This document shows, piece by piece, positions 1 to 9,347 of a DNA stretch of 64,000 nt. The position numbers and the translations under genes were made by a program. Source of the DNA: Chlorella sorokiniana (Eukaryota; Chlorophyta; Trebouxiophyceae; Chlorellales; Chlorellaceae); NCBI GenBank assembly GCA_025917655.1, contig CP084611.1:682001-746000 (forward strand), in the 5' to 3' direction. The notes beneath the pieces were generated by a model, which saw only the letters and a program-made list of their open reading frames with translations, did not search any database and had not been told where the DNA came from. Each line of letters begins with the position of its first letter. The first letter of the stretch is position 1.

Positions 1-3000
1 TTTTCAACGCAACCGGCGCCGTGGTGGCCAGCCTCACCGTGCCTGGTAAAGGCAGCTGCTGGCTGGTATGAGCCGACGTCGCATATGAGCCGCCTCCTGC
101 TGCGGCGGCGCTGGCTGGCTGGGCACAGCCACCACCACCCTTGCGTTGCAGAAGCCCAGGCCCCAACTGTCCGCAGCCTACCCGCTGCTCCTCTGCCTCG
201 TTTGCCTGCCATGCCGTCTCCGCTCCCTCGCTCACTCACCTGAGGGCCCCGGCCCCGCGCGGCCCCCTCCCCCAGATCCCGAGTTCCTGTATGACGAAAC
301 CCAGCAGGCTCCCGTGCTGGCGCTGGCCTGGCACCCTGCGGGCAGCCACCTCGCCATCCTGCCCCGCGGCCAGCCGTTTGCCATGGTGTGGGCCGCGAAC
401 GGGGACTTGGCGCGGGTGGATGGCGGCATCAAGGCAAGCGGGAACACATGTTTCCCCACACGCTCCCACTCAGCATGTGCATGTGGTCAGCGGAGCAGGA
501 AGGGAAGCGAGGGAACAATGTGCAGCACAACGGGGTCGCGATTCGAGCGTGCCGCCTGCGTCGCGTGGCCTGCGTTCTCGAGGCGGAGCGAGGCGCGCCT
601 CACGGCATCCTGCTGCCGCCCGGCCCTGCCCCCTTTTTCCTGCCCTGCCCTGCAGCCGGCTGAGGTGACGGCGATGGCTTGGAGCCCGTCCAGCCTGCAG
701 CTGGCGCTGGGCACGGCGCGGGGCACGGGCGTCATCTGCAGCCTGGCCACCCGCGCGACCACCCCGCTGCAGCTGGGCCGCTCCACCAAGCCCGTCGCGT
801 GCATGGCCTGGAGCGGCGCGGCGGCGCCGGGCGGCCTGCTCGCGCTGGCCTGCAAGGGCGGCACGCTGCTGCTGGTCCGCGCGGCAGACGGCTGCGTGGC
901 CCGCGCCCTGCAGCTGTCGAAGACTGTCGCCACACAGCTGCTGTTTTGTGACGCCGACGCCCCCGGCGGTGGAGGCAGCCGCCCCGCCACGGCCACCCCC
1001 GCCGGCTGCTCCCTGCTGGCGGCAAACCTGGTCCGTGGGCGTGTGGCAGCTGCCGCAGGCGCTGGCGGCGGACCACGGGGCGCCAGCGGCGGCGTCTGCG
1101 AGCTGTCCTTCCGGGAGGGTTTTGGCCAGCTGGAGCAGTACTGCTGGCTGTCCCGCAGCCTGCTCCTCGCAGGCTTCTCCTCCGGCCAGCTGGTGGCAGC
1201 CGCCGTCGCGCGGGGCGGCGGCGGCGGCGGCGGCCTGCAGTACGGCTGCGGTACCGGCGCCGAAGTCTTCAGCAGCCGCGCGCTGGACCACGGCGTGGCC
1301 AGCCTGAGCTGGTGCCCTGCCAGCGGCCTGGTGGCGGCGGCGGGCGGCGGCCAGCTGGCCGTGCTGCGCTGCTGCCTGGGCGGCGGCGGCGAGCCGCCCT
1401 CGCTGCACCAGGAGGGGGCGCTGCTGGAGCTTGAGCGCAACCAGCGAGTGGCTGCGGTGCAGGCCAGCCCCTGCGGCCGCCTCCTCACACTGGCCACGGC
1501 CTCGGGCCGCCTGCTGCAGCTGCTGGCCTCGCCGCCTCTGCTGCACGGCGCCTGCGGCGGGCGCCTCGCCTCACGTCGACCCCGCCGCCTCGACCGCCGG
1601 CGCGGCTGCTGGAGGCGGCCAGCCTGCTGCCGGGGCGCGCGGCGAGCGGTTGGCGGCGGCGCTGCAGCTGCCCTGCGAGCCGGAGCTGCTGGCGCTGGGG
1701 CCCACCCACCTTGCTGCGGCCCAGGGCAGCAAGGTGCGGCCGCTGGCCTGCTGGGCTCGCTGGACGCACTGCGTTGCTTTCTTCCGCCCCCTGGCTTCAC
1801 AGGCCGGCCGGCGCCGTACCTGCCAGCGCTGCAGCCGCCCATTTAACAGTTACATCCTGTCCTCTGCTTCAGCTGCCCCTAGCTTCCCCGCGCCCCGCCC
1901 CCACCCCGTCTCCTGGCTGCTGCCGCAGGTGTGGCTGCTGGCGCTGGAGCCTGACGCCGCCACCGGCCTGCCCCCGCCCCGCTGGAGGCCGATTTTCCCG
2001 CCCCCATCCGCTGGATGCGGGTGGGCGCCGCCTGCCTGCTGCTGCTGGGAGAGGGTGGCCGCGTGTTTGTGCGGCTGGGGCCCCGGGGCAGGCGGCTGGC
2101 GACGTCGTCGAGCTAAGGCGAGAAGGGGGAGGGCAGTTCACCTCTAACTAAAATGCGAGCAGGGGCAAATGTGGTGTACAGCGCTGGCAGCCCACTCTGC
2201 GGTGCGTTTCATTCCCCTCCACCATTCCCGTGCGCCGCAGGGGCGACGACGGCGAGCCGTTTGCCGCGGGCTGCGCCGCCCTCACAGAGCGCTGCATCTA
2301 CGTCGGCCTGCCCAGCGGCGCGCTCGCCTGCTACCGATGCTCCGACGCCGCCCTGCTCTCCGAGTTCCGCCACGAGGGCGGCGCCCTGACGGCGCTCTAC
2401 CCCAGCGCAGACGGATCGATGTGAGGGCGGGGGAGACGAGGATCTTGAATCGGGCGGCGGCGTGGTCGTATGCTGCAATGTGGCTTGCTGGCGCATGTGC
2501 GTGTGCCGGGCAGCGGGTGCCAAGCACCTCCCCATTCCATCTGTCATGTCCTGCTCCAGTTTGTTGACTCATTTTGCTGCTGCCCCCCCTGGCAGGCTGC
2601 TCTTCCAAGACGGCGAGGGCGGCGTCTTCCTTTATCACGCTGCCCGCGGCCATCTAATGCCCCTGCCAGAGTACGCCGGCGGCGGCCTGGCGGCGGCGGC
2701 CTGGGACGGCGGCGACCCCGCGCTGCTGCTGGTGGTCGGCGACGCGGGTGGGTGGCTCAGGGGGCTGGCCAGGGGGCTGCGAGGCGGCAGTGGAGCCAGC
2801 CGGCTGCTGCTGCTGGCGATGTGACGCGCCCAAGCGCAGGCCCTGTTGTGTTGTGCATGATGTGTCTGGTCGTGCTTCTGCGTTGCAGGTACTGCCCAGG
2901 TGTACCGCCACATCCCGGCCTCGGTGCAGGGGCCTGGGGTGAAGCTGGTGGGAAGCCAGACGGCGGTCAAGGGCGCCGTGCCGCTGGGCGCTGCTGCGTG

Positions 3001-5745
3001 GCGTCGCCACGTGGCACCTGCCCAGCGGCGGGCTGGACACGCAGCTGCTGGCCACGCATCAGGGTCTGGAGGAGGGTGAGGCAGGGCCCGATGGCGGCAC
3101 GGACGACGCCTTGGGCGGCGGCGGCAGCGGCCCGCGCCCGGCCACCTCAACGGGCGACGCGATCTGCTGGCGGCACGCTGCCAGCAAGCCATCGCCCTGT
3201 GCCACTGGCAGGCCGCGCTGCGGGCCGCCACAGCGCTGGGGGACCCCGAGGGGCTGCAGGAGCTTGCGCTGGCAGCCCTGCAGTTTCTGGAGGTAGGCGT
3301 GGCTGCGGCGGCTTTCGAGGCGGCCGGCGACGAGGAGGCGGCGGCGGCGCTGCGGCCGCTGCTGGGCGAGCAGGACGAGGGGCTGGTGATGGGCATGGCA
3401 CTGGCCCTGACAGGAGGTGAGGAGGGAGGCGGTTGAGGCGAGGCCAGGTGCATGGGCTGCATCGGGGAGCATCAGCCGGGGCGCTCTGAGGTGGAAGCGC
3501 TCTCGAAACCTGCTTCTTTTGTTTTTGCTGCTGGGAAGCGCTGCGTGTGGCCCAGGCTGTCAGCGAGGTACTGGTGGGTTGCTGGTGTTGTTGCCGTTGA
3601 TCCAGTACCGCTTCCAACGGGCTGCAGGCGATGCCGACCGCGCGGAGGAGCTGCTGCTGGGCAGCTGCCGCCCAGCTGCCGCCATCGAGGCGGCGACACG
3701 GGCGGGCCGCTGGGAGCGCGCCCTCGAGCTGGCGGAGACGCTGGAGCCGCATGCTGTGGGGGGCTGGCGCTGCTGCGGGCGCAGGCACTGGAGGCTGAGG
3801 GGCAGGTGGGTGGGTCGGTGTGGGTGGGGGGGGGGGGTGGGGGCAGGTGTGTGTTTGGGGGAGGGGCTGGCATGCGCAACGCGCTTAAGGAGGACGGTTA
3901 AATGGGGATCTTCAGGGTGGCAGGCGTTTCTGGCTCCCAACAGCCGCGCATGCTGCGATGCCGGCCTCCACCAGCCACCCAGCCACAGGATCAGCACGGC
4001 CTGTTGCGGTTTTGCTGCTCTCGCGAAGCGTATCCCCCATGTGCAAGGCGCTGAGCCGCATGCTGAGCCACAGGCAGCACTGGTTGACGCGCCCACCCCG
4101 CTGTGGCTGCCGTAGGCCGAGGCCGCCCTCGCCGCCTACCAGCTGGCGCGTGAGTCGCCCGACTTGGTGACGGGCGGCGCCGCCGCCGCCCGCCGCCGCC
4201 TGGCCGAGTGCGCTGCTGGCACGGCACGGTGCACCATCCTGGCGGGGGACGTCGAGCGCGGCGCTGAGCTGGCGGCGGCGGCGGGCGACGGCGCGCTGCT
4301 GCTGCAGTGCGCGGAGATGCTGGAGCGGGGGCAGCACCCGCAGGAGGTGAGTGAGTTGAGGGGCGGCTGCGGGGGCCCTGGGGCTGTGTGCTGCTGTGTG
4401 GGCCCTCCTGTGGGCACCGCTGGAGAGGTTCCCTTGGAAGGGCTCAGGCAGCACGCGCAGTTGGGGCGATATGGCCGCCCATGGAGGGCTGCGTTTGTCC
4501 CGCTGTTGGGCCCTCTCCAGCCTACCTCCCCCAGCTTGCGTAATGACAGCCGTGTCCCGCCTGTGCCTGCCGCCGCTGCGCACGCCCGCCTGCTCCGTTC
4601 CACTGCAACCCTCTCTCTCAACCCCCTCGCTTGCCGCAGGCCGGCAAGCTGTATGCTGCCGCGGGGCAGCACGAGCGCGCCGCGCGCCTCTTCCTCTCCT
4701 GCCGCGAGTTTGGGCTGTTGGATGCGGAGATGGCCCATGCCGGCAGCCCTGAGCTCTGGCTGAAGTACGGGCAGGCCAAGGAGGGTGAGCTGGGGCGCCG
4801 CGATGGGGCGCTGAGGGTCCAGCCAGGCATAAGAAGGAAAGGCGAAACAGGCTGGCAAAGGGCATGCTTATTAGTCCTTGAGTTGGCAAGGGCTGCTGCT
4901 GCGCACTCCTCCACAAGCTTTGGTAATTGAAAAGGGGTCACTTGCATGCGTGTTTGCTTGCCTTTGCTTCGCTGCTGTGCCCACAGTGCCTTCCGCGCCC
5001 CCCCCCCCCCCCTCACCCCACAGACCTGGGCAGCTACCGGGATGCTGCCCGCGCCTCGAGCAGGCGGGCGACGTGGCAGCCGCCGTGCGCGTGATGCTGG
5101 AGAGGTTGGATGATGCAGAGGCGGCGGCGGCGCTGGCAGACGCGCGCGCGGCGGCGCGACGCGCGCCTGGCGGTGGCCCGCCACTGTGAGCGGGCGGGGC
5201 GGCTGGAGGGGGCCATGCGGCTGTACTGCCTGGCAGGGGCCTGCCCCGCCGCTTTCCTGCGTGCCCTCCTTTGCTGAGCTGGCGCGGGCGCAGGGCTCGG
5301 CGGAGGCTGCTGACCTGGTGGCCACCCATTACGAGCTGGACGGCCAGCTGGCGGCGGCCGGAGAGATGGCAGCGCTGGCAGGCCAGACCGAGCGCGCCGC
5401 CAAGCTCTACGTTCAGGCAAGCAAGCGGCGTGCCGACACTGCTCGCTTTGACAGAGATGGCCTTGGTTTGCAGCGACTGATGGCCGTCCCCGTGCCGCCG
5501 CCTCATTCCCACTCTCTTCCAACGCTGTGCCCCGGTGCCGCTGCCTGCAGGCCGGCGGAGACTCGATCGCTGCCGCCGTCAAGCTGGTTGGAGAGACGAA
5601 GGAGGGGGCGGCGGCGGCGCTGGTGCTGGCGCACCTGCAGGCGGCTGAGGGGTCTGGGCTGGCCCTGGGCAGCTGGAAACAGGCTTACAAGGTGACGATG
5701 GCCTGTGCCGACAAGCAGCGAGCAGCTGGCAGCTGCAAGGCGGCG
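1..5745 (+). pseudogene. IFT144: IFT144/WDR19, truncated upstream copy
   Basis: Left-truncated, degraded copy of the IFT-A subunit WDR19/IFT144, which drives retrograde transport in cilia. It matches the downstream copy base for base through exons and introns; base 1 corresponds to 12994. WD40 pieces (SWCPASGL, LAWHPAGSHLAILPRG) are followed by the TPR-like half (WERALELAETLEPHAV, GKLYAAAGQHERAARLF). Damage relative to the other copy includes one extra base near 1572, an indel near 1600, one missing base near 5049, about 30 bases missing near 5257 and about 27 near 5655. Similarity stops near 5745, before the last helical repeats and the zinc ribbons, and unrelated sequence follows. It is either a dying tandem paralogue or partly an assembly effect, because nearby genes also carry single-base errors. 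Identity of the family is secure; the pseudogene call is an inference. Confidence 0.75.
1..5745 (+). repeat. Segmental duplication, unit A
   Basis: First member of a direct repeat of about 5.8 kb whose partner is 12994-18797. Exons and introns both align, with scattered substitutions and small indels. The repeat continues past the left edge of the window. Its right end is near 5745, at an exon border of IFT144. The spacing between members is about 13 kb. Confidence 0.93.
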
Positions 5746-7592
5746 CTCCCTGATGCCTTCTGTGGGGGCCCATGCTGCCTCTCGCCCGCTTGCCGCAGCT
5801 GTCCCTGCTCGCCCGTCCCCACTGCAGGCCCGTCGCTCCCTGCTGCTGCAGGCGCTCAAGCCTGGCAACCCTTACACGCCGCGCCACCGCCGCCTGCTGC
5901 TGCGCGGAGTCAAGCACGGGTAGCTGGGTGGTCAAGCTCAGCAAGTGGGGCTGCCGGGTGTGCTGCAACGGGCTTGCCGCCGCCGCCTGGGGCTGCTGCT
6001 GCTGCTGCGACGCCCGCCGGTCTGCGAAGATCGTTCTGAGGTGCTGCCTGGCTGCCACGCGAGTGGTGGCGGCGTCTGCTTATGCTGGCAGCGGCGGCGG
6101 CGCCCTGTGGGGGCACGTTCCGCCGTACTGCGCAGAGCAGCAGCATTGCTTCCACTGCAAGGGTGCTGCTGGTGTCCGCAGCTTCTCCTCGACTGCCGCA
6201 TCTTCGCGCACAGCACAAAGGCGAGGGCCTGCAGAGTGTCCGCAGCGCGCCGGCGGCGGCGGAGCGGCGCGAGCTGTGCCGCCGATTGGGCGGCAGGCTC
6301 GGGCAGCGGGGCGGCCCGAGCAACAAGCGCTTGCGCGCCCACCTGCGTTCCGAGGCCTTCGTACCGTGCAAGAGCTCTGTGGTGGCCTGTGCTTGTTTTT
6401 GCCTGATTTGCATTTGCATTGGCCCTGCAAAGATGGATTCCTGCTCATCGGTTGATTCTATGCTCGATGCATTCCTACAATCAAATTCACAAGACTCATC
6501 AAAACGCCCAGAAACTATACAGCATGATGAAGACGCAGAAATCATTGAGCCGTATGAGCAGGCCAGCGTCAGGCCTTGAAGATGACTGAGGTAAGAGTAA
6601 CAAGACCCATCAGCACGTCCACAACCAGTACAGCCCGACGAGGAGGTACACCACATGGATGCTCAGGAACAGGGGAGCATGAATTTTGAAAATGATTGGG
6701 ATCAGCAGGGGGCTGGCGGCCATCACTGAATAGGCCACTTTCTCATACAGCTTGGAGGTGTTGGCGTCGCCCGCGGGTCCCGCGGCAGCCCGGGCTCCGC
6801 CTGGGCGCTGCACTGCCCCCGCTGCAAGCGCCGCGAAGTTGCAACCCGCCTGGCGAGTATAGCAGAGCCTGTAACAACACGAGAGAGCGGAAGTGTGTCG
6901 AAAACCAAGCGCTGCGTAAGCGCCAGAGCCACATGAGGCGACGTGAACATAGGGCTCTCCAAGGCGGTTGGGCACTTCTGCCGGCCACAGCCGCAGATCA
7001 CGAACAGCAGCTGCAAAGAGCAGTCCTTGCCTGAGACAGGTCGCGCGCCCCAAACCTCCGAGCTGCCATGCAGCCTGGGCGCCCTCACGGCTGCAGGCAG
7101 CAGGTGAACCAAACCATACATGATCTTGAGTTGAGCTGCCTGCAATCTGGAGCTGTGGGCACGAATATAGGCCGGGCCTTCATGTCGGCAGGACTTTCCA
7201 AACACACGTGTACCAAAGAAGCCTCACTCTGCCACTCTTCTCTGCATTTTATTCTTTCAAGACTTCACATCTACAAGGTGAGGGATCCCGAATCTTGGAT
7301 GAAGGCCTCGGGTTGCGATGCTTGACCGCGGCACCACGAAGAGCCCTGGGGCTAGCCCTGGGGCTACCTGGGCAGCGCTGGTCAGCTGGCCCATGGGCAG
7401 CAGAGTGCTTAGCTGTAGGGCTCCTTCAATCACACACGTGCAAAATTACAGTGGCTTTAAAGTGCTTACGCCCCGTGCAGGGCTCATCATGCCTCTGGGC
7501 ACGACCTTCCAACATCCAGCTGTCCACAACGTTGGGACAGAGCTAGACAGGGCTAGCTTGACGCCGGGCGTCCGCCAGCGCCGCCCCGGCAG
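5746..7592. other. Unresolved stretch after the duplication breakpoint
   Basis: Sequence downstream of the break in the first IFT144 copy. It has no counterpart after the second copy. A short plus-strand exon-like piece ends at a TAG near 5923 (contains LKPGNPYTPRHRRLLLRG), with splice-acceptor-like sequence upstream. It could be the substitute 3' end of the truncated copy or the tail of another gene. The rest to about 6600 gives several Ala/Arg-rich frames that look like GC-driven shadows. An AT-richer patch lies at 6420-6600. I recognise nothing here apart from the minus-strand candidate listed separately. Confidence 0.4.
6610..7053 (-). CDS. Hypothetical small membrane protein
   Basis: Minus-strand frame ending with a convincing hydrophobic domain: KLYEKVAYSVMAASPLLIPI followed by a second helix through FLSIHVVYLLVGLYW, then a stop at 6610. 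An acceptor-like site (cttgcag) precedes an Ala-rich segment, so only the last roughly 70 residues look like real coding sequence and the upstream part may be intron. The two-helix layout recalls mitochondrial membrane-anchor subunits such as SDH4, but the His/Asp-Tyr signature of that family is absent, so I do not assign it. A one-base change would let the frame run on about 15 codons. Confidence 0.3.
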   Translation of the reverse strand: MGRATCLRQGLLFAAAVRDLRLWPAEVPNRLGEPYVHVASCGSGAYAALGFRHTSALSCCYRLCYTRQAGCNFAALAAGAVQRPGGARAAAGPAGDANTSKLYEKVAYSVMAASPLLIPIIFKIHAPLFLSIHVVYLLVGLYWLWTC

Positions 7593-8263
7593 CATGCTAA
7601 CACTATCCCATCGGGACCTGCCTCGCGTGGCGCTCCGTGTGCAGTCGCTACGCTGAGCAGCGGAGGGCTGGGCCCGACCAGTCTCGCCGCTGAGAAGGTG
7701 AGCTGCGTCTCCATGCTCTCTGCTTGGTTGTAGTGCATCGCAAGAGCGATGCAGGCGTGGGGTTGGTGCACATCCCAGGGAAGGGCTTGTCGGCCAACTA
7801 CCACAGCTGTTTTGGGCATTGTGACCACCTACGGCGTCGCTGGCCATCCACGCAGGTCATTGATCTGGAGAAACAGCTGGAAACGCAGGAACTGAAAGTT
7901 CTTGGTCTGAAGGTCAAGCAGTACAATGCATGCAGGCACGTGATGGGCGTAGGCGCTATGGCTGGCTTCCTGTCTTGGCTCAGTGGAGCGTTGTCAAGTG
8001 CAGCAGCTGGCTCTCCCATCTTGGCCCTTCCTGGTTGGGCTGTGGGGGCATTTACAGCGTTGGTGGGCATCCCCCTCGCCACCATCCTGAACCCTGCGAT
8101 AAATGAGCTTTTCAAGCACTCCAACGAGCTTGCTGAAGCGCAGGCCTTGCATACCGAGCTCAAAAACAAACAGGCAGAGGCGAAGGCCTTGGCGGCCATC
8201 TCCCGACAGTCAGCATGGTTGCGCTTTGCCTGGCTTTCATTGCTACCTTCATTGCACCGCTAG
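7593..8263 (+). CDS. Hypothetical coiled-coil and hydrophobic-domain protein, 5' end unresolved
   Basis: The clear exon begins after the acceptor ccatccacgcag (exon from 7857) with a charged heptad-like segment (VIDLEKQLETQELKVLGLKV), a hydrophobic Gly/Ala/Pro-rich middle (GVGAMAGFLSWLSGAL through GAFTALVGIPLATIL), and a second charged helix (LAEAQALHTELKNKQAEAKA). An upstream exon ending LAAEK at a gtgagc donor (7697-7702) joins in frame and is rich in Ser/Ala/Thr, as in organelle transit peptides. The stop is at 8261 unless a further intron removes it. Two coiled coils flanking a membrane hairpin suggest an organelle membrane protein, which is only inference. No family recognised. Confidence 0.45.
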
Positions 8264-9347
8264 CTAGCTAGTTCTGCTATAGCTGCGAGACTGACACCTT
8301 TGACTGCTCCAATCTCAGAGCCTGCCCTCCATTCCCATGTATTGTTCATCGTTGCCCGAGTCGACGGGTTCCCCTCTGTTCTTCCCCCTTGTTTTAGTTC
8401 GCCTGTTTATCTGGACAGTTGCGGCTTGCCGGCCCGACTGACCTCGCCTGCAAAAGAGATCAGCTGCACAGCATTCAAGAAGAGAGAAGGAGCATGCTTC
8501 CTGCCTAAAAGAGCGAGTGCTGAGGGTGCGCATCGTCCAGGCAGCTCTGCGGCGTGGGCGCAATCGCGAGCCCCCAGCACACACAGCCGAACCCCAACTG
8601 GCCAGCGCTGTCGGGCGCACGCAACCCTGGCGCAGCAGGCCCATGCAACATGAGGGGCAGCATCTCGGTGGGGCCCTGCCGGCTCTTCCCGCAGTAAGCA
8701 CCCTGCTGCTTACCTGACCGCGGGCCCACGTATATGAGCACAAGGTCCTGACAGACTCAAGGGCCACACCCTGGTGCAGCGTCCCCCTCCCCATCTCCCT
8801 TACGCAAGGGCCTGCACCTGAAACTGCTGTTAGGGCGGCACGGCCCCCAGCCTGAGCTTGCCGCACCGCCGCTGGTGGATCCAGGGGGCAGGAGCCGGCT
8901 GCTGCCGGGGATGAGGAGCAGGCCAGCGACGCAGACATGGATGCATGCAGCAGCTGCAGCGAGGGCCAGGTTGCAGCGCCCACAGAGCACCTGTCGCAGC
9001 TGCCAGATGCCGAGCCGCAGCTGCCGTGCGCAGAGCGCCAGCGGCCCGCCGCAGAAGGACGCCCGACGGCGGGCGGCAGCCCTGCTGGCAGCACTTGGCA
9101 CCTCTGCAGGGTGACGGCGAAGGGCCTGAACCGCGGCAGCCGCGACGAAGGCGAGTGAGGCATGGTCCGCATCATACCTCTTTGTCTGATTGTGGACCTC
9201 GCTCACTGGCGTTAGACTCCCTGCCGGCCTGCTGGGCCTCAACTGCAAGCGTATCTTGGGCATTGTGCCTCCCAGTAGCTTGCTTTAAAGCAAAAAGAAG
9301 TAAATCAGAAATAGGATCATGAGAATGGCATGCAGGCAGGGCACGGA
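8264..9347. other. Intergenic or unassigned, about 1.1 kb
   Basis: No recognisable gene. A plus-strand acidic, Cys-containing open segment lies around 8900-9158 (ADMDACSSCSEGQ) and ends at a TGA. It has no clear start or splice partners. The minus strand is open over much of 8315-9175 but is Arg/Ser/Ala-rich and looks like a compositional shadow. The 3' end of the peroxiredoxin-thioredoxin gene may extend to 9172 if its last exon is read without a frame change. Confidence 0.35.

Noticed and set aside
470-1842. Long minus-strand open frames opposite the IFT144 copy (358 and 451 codons), and similar ones at 17998-19155
   Set aside because: They are antisense to conserved IFT144 exons, consist of Arg/Ala/Gln/Pro-rich sequence, and arise from GC-rich codon structure.
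6610-7053. Succinate dehydrogenase membrane anchor (SDH4)
   Set aside because: It has two hydrophobic helices but lacks the haem/quinone His and Asp-Tyr signature, so similarity is only general.
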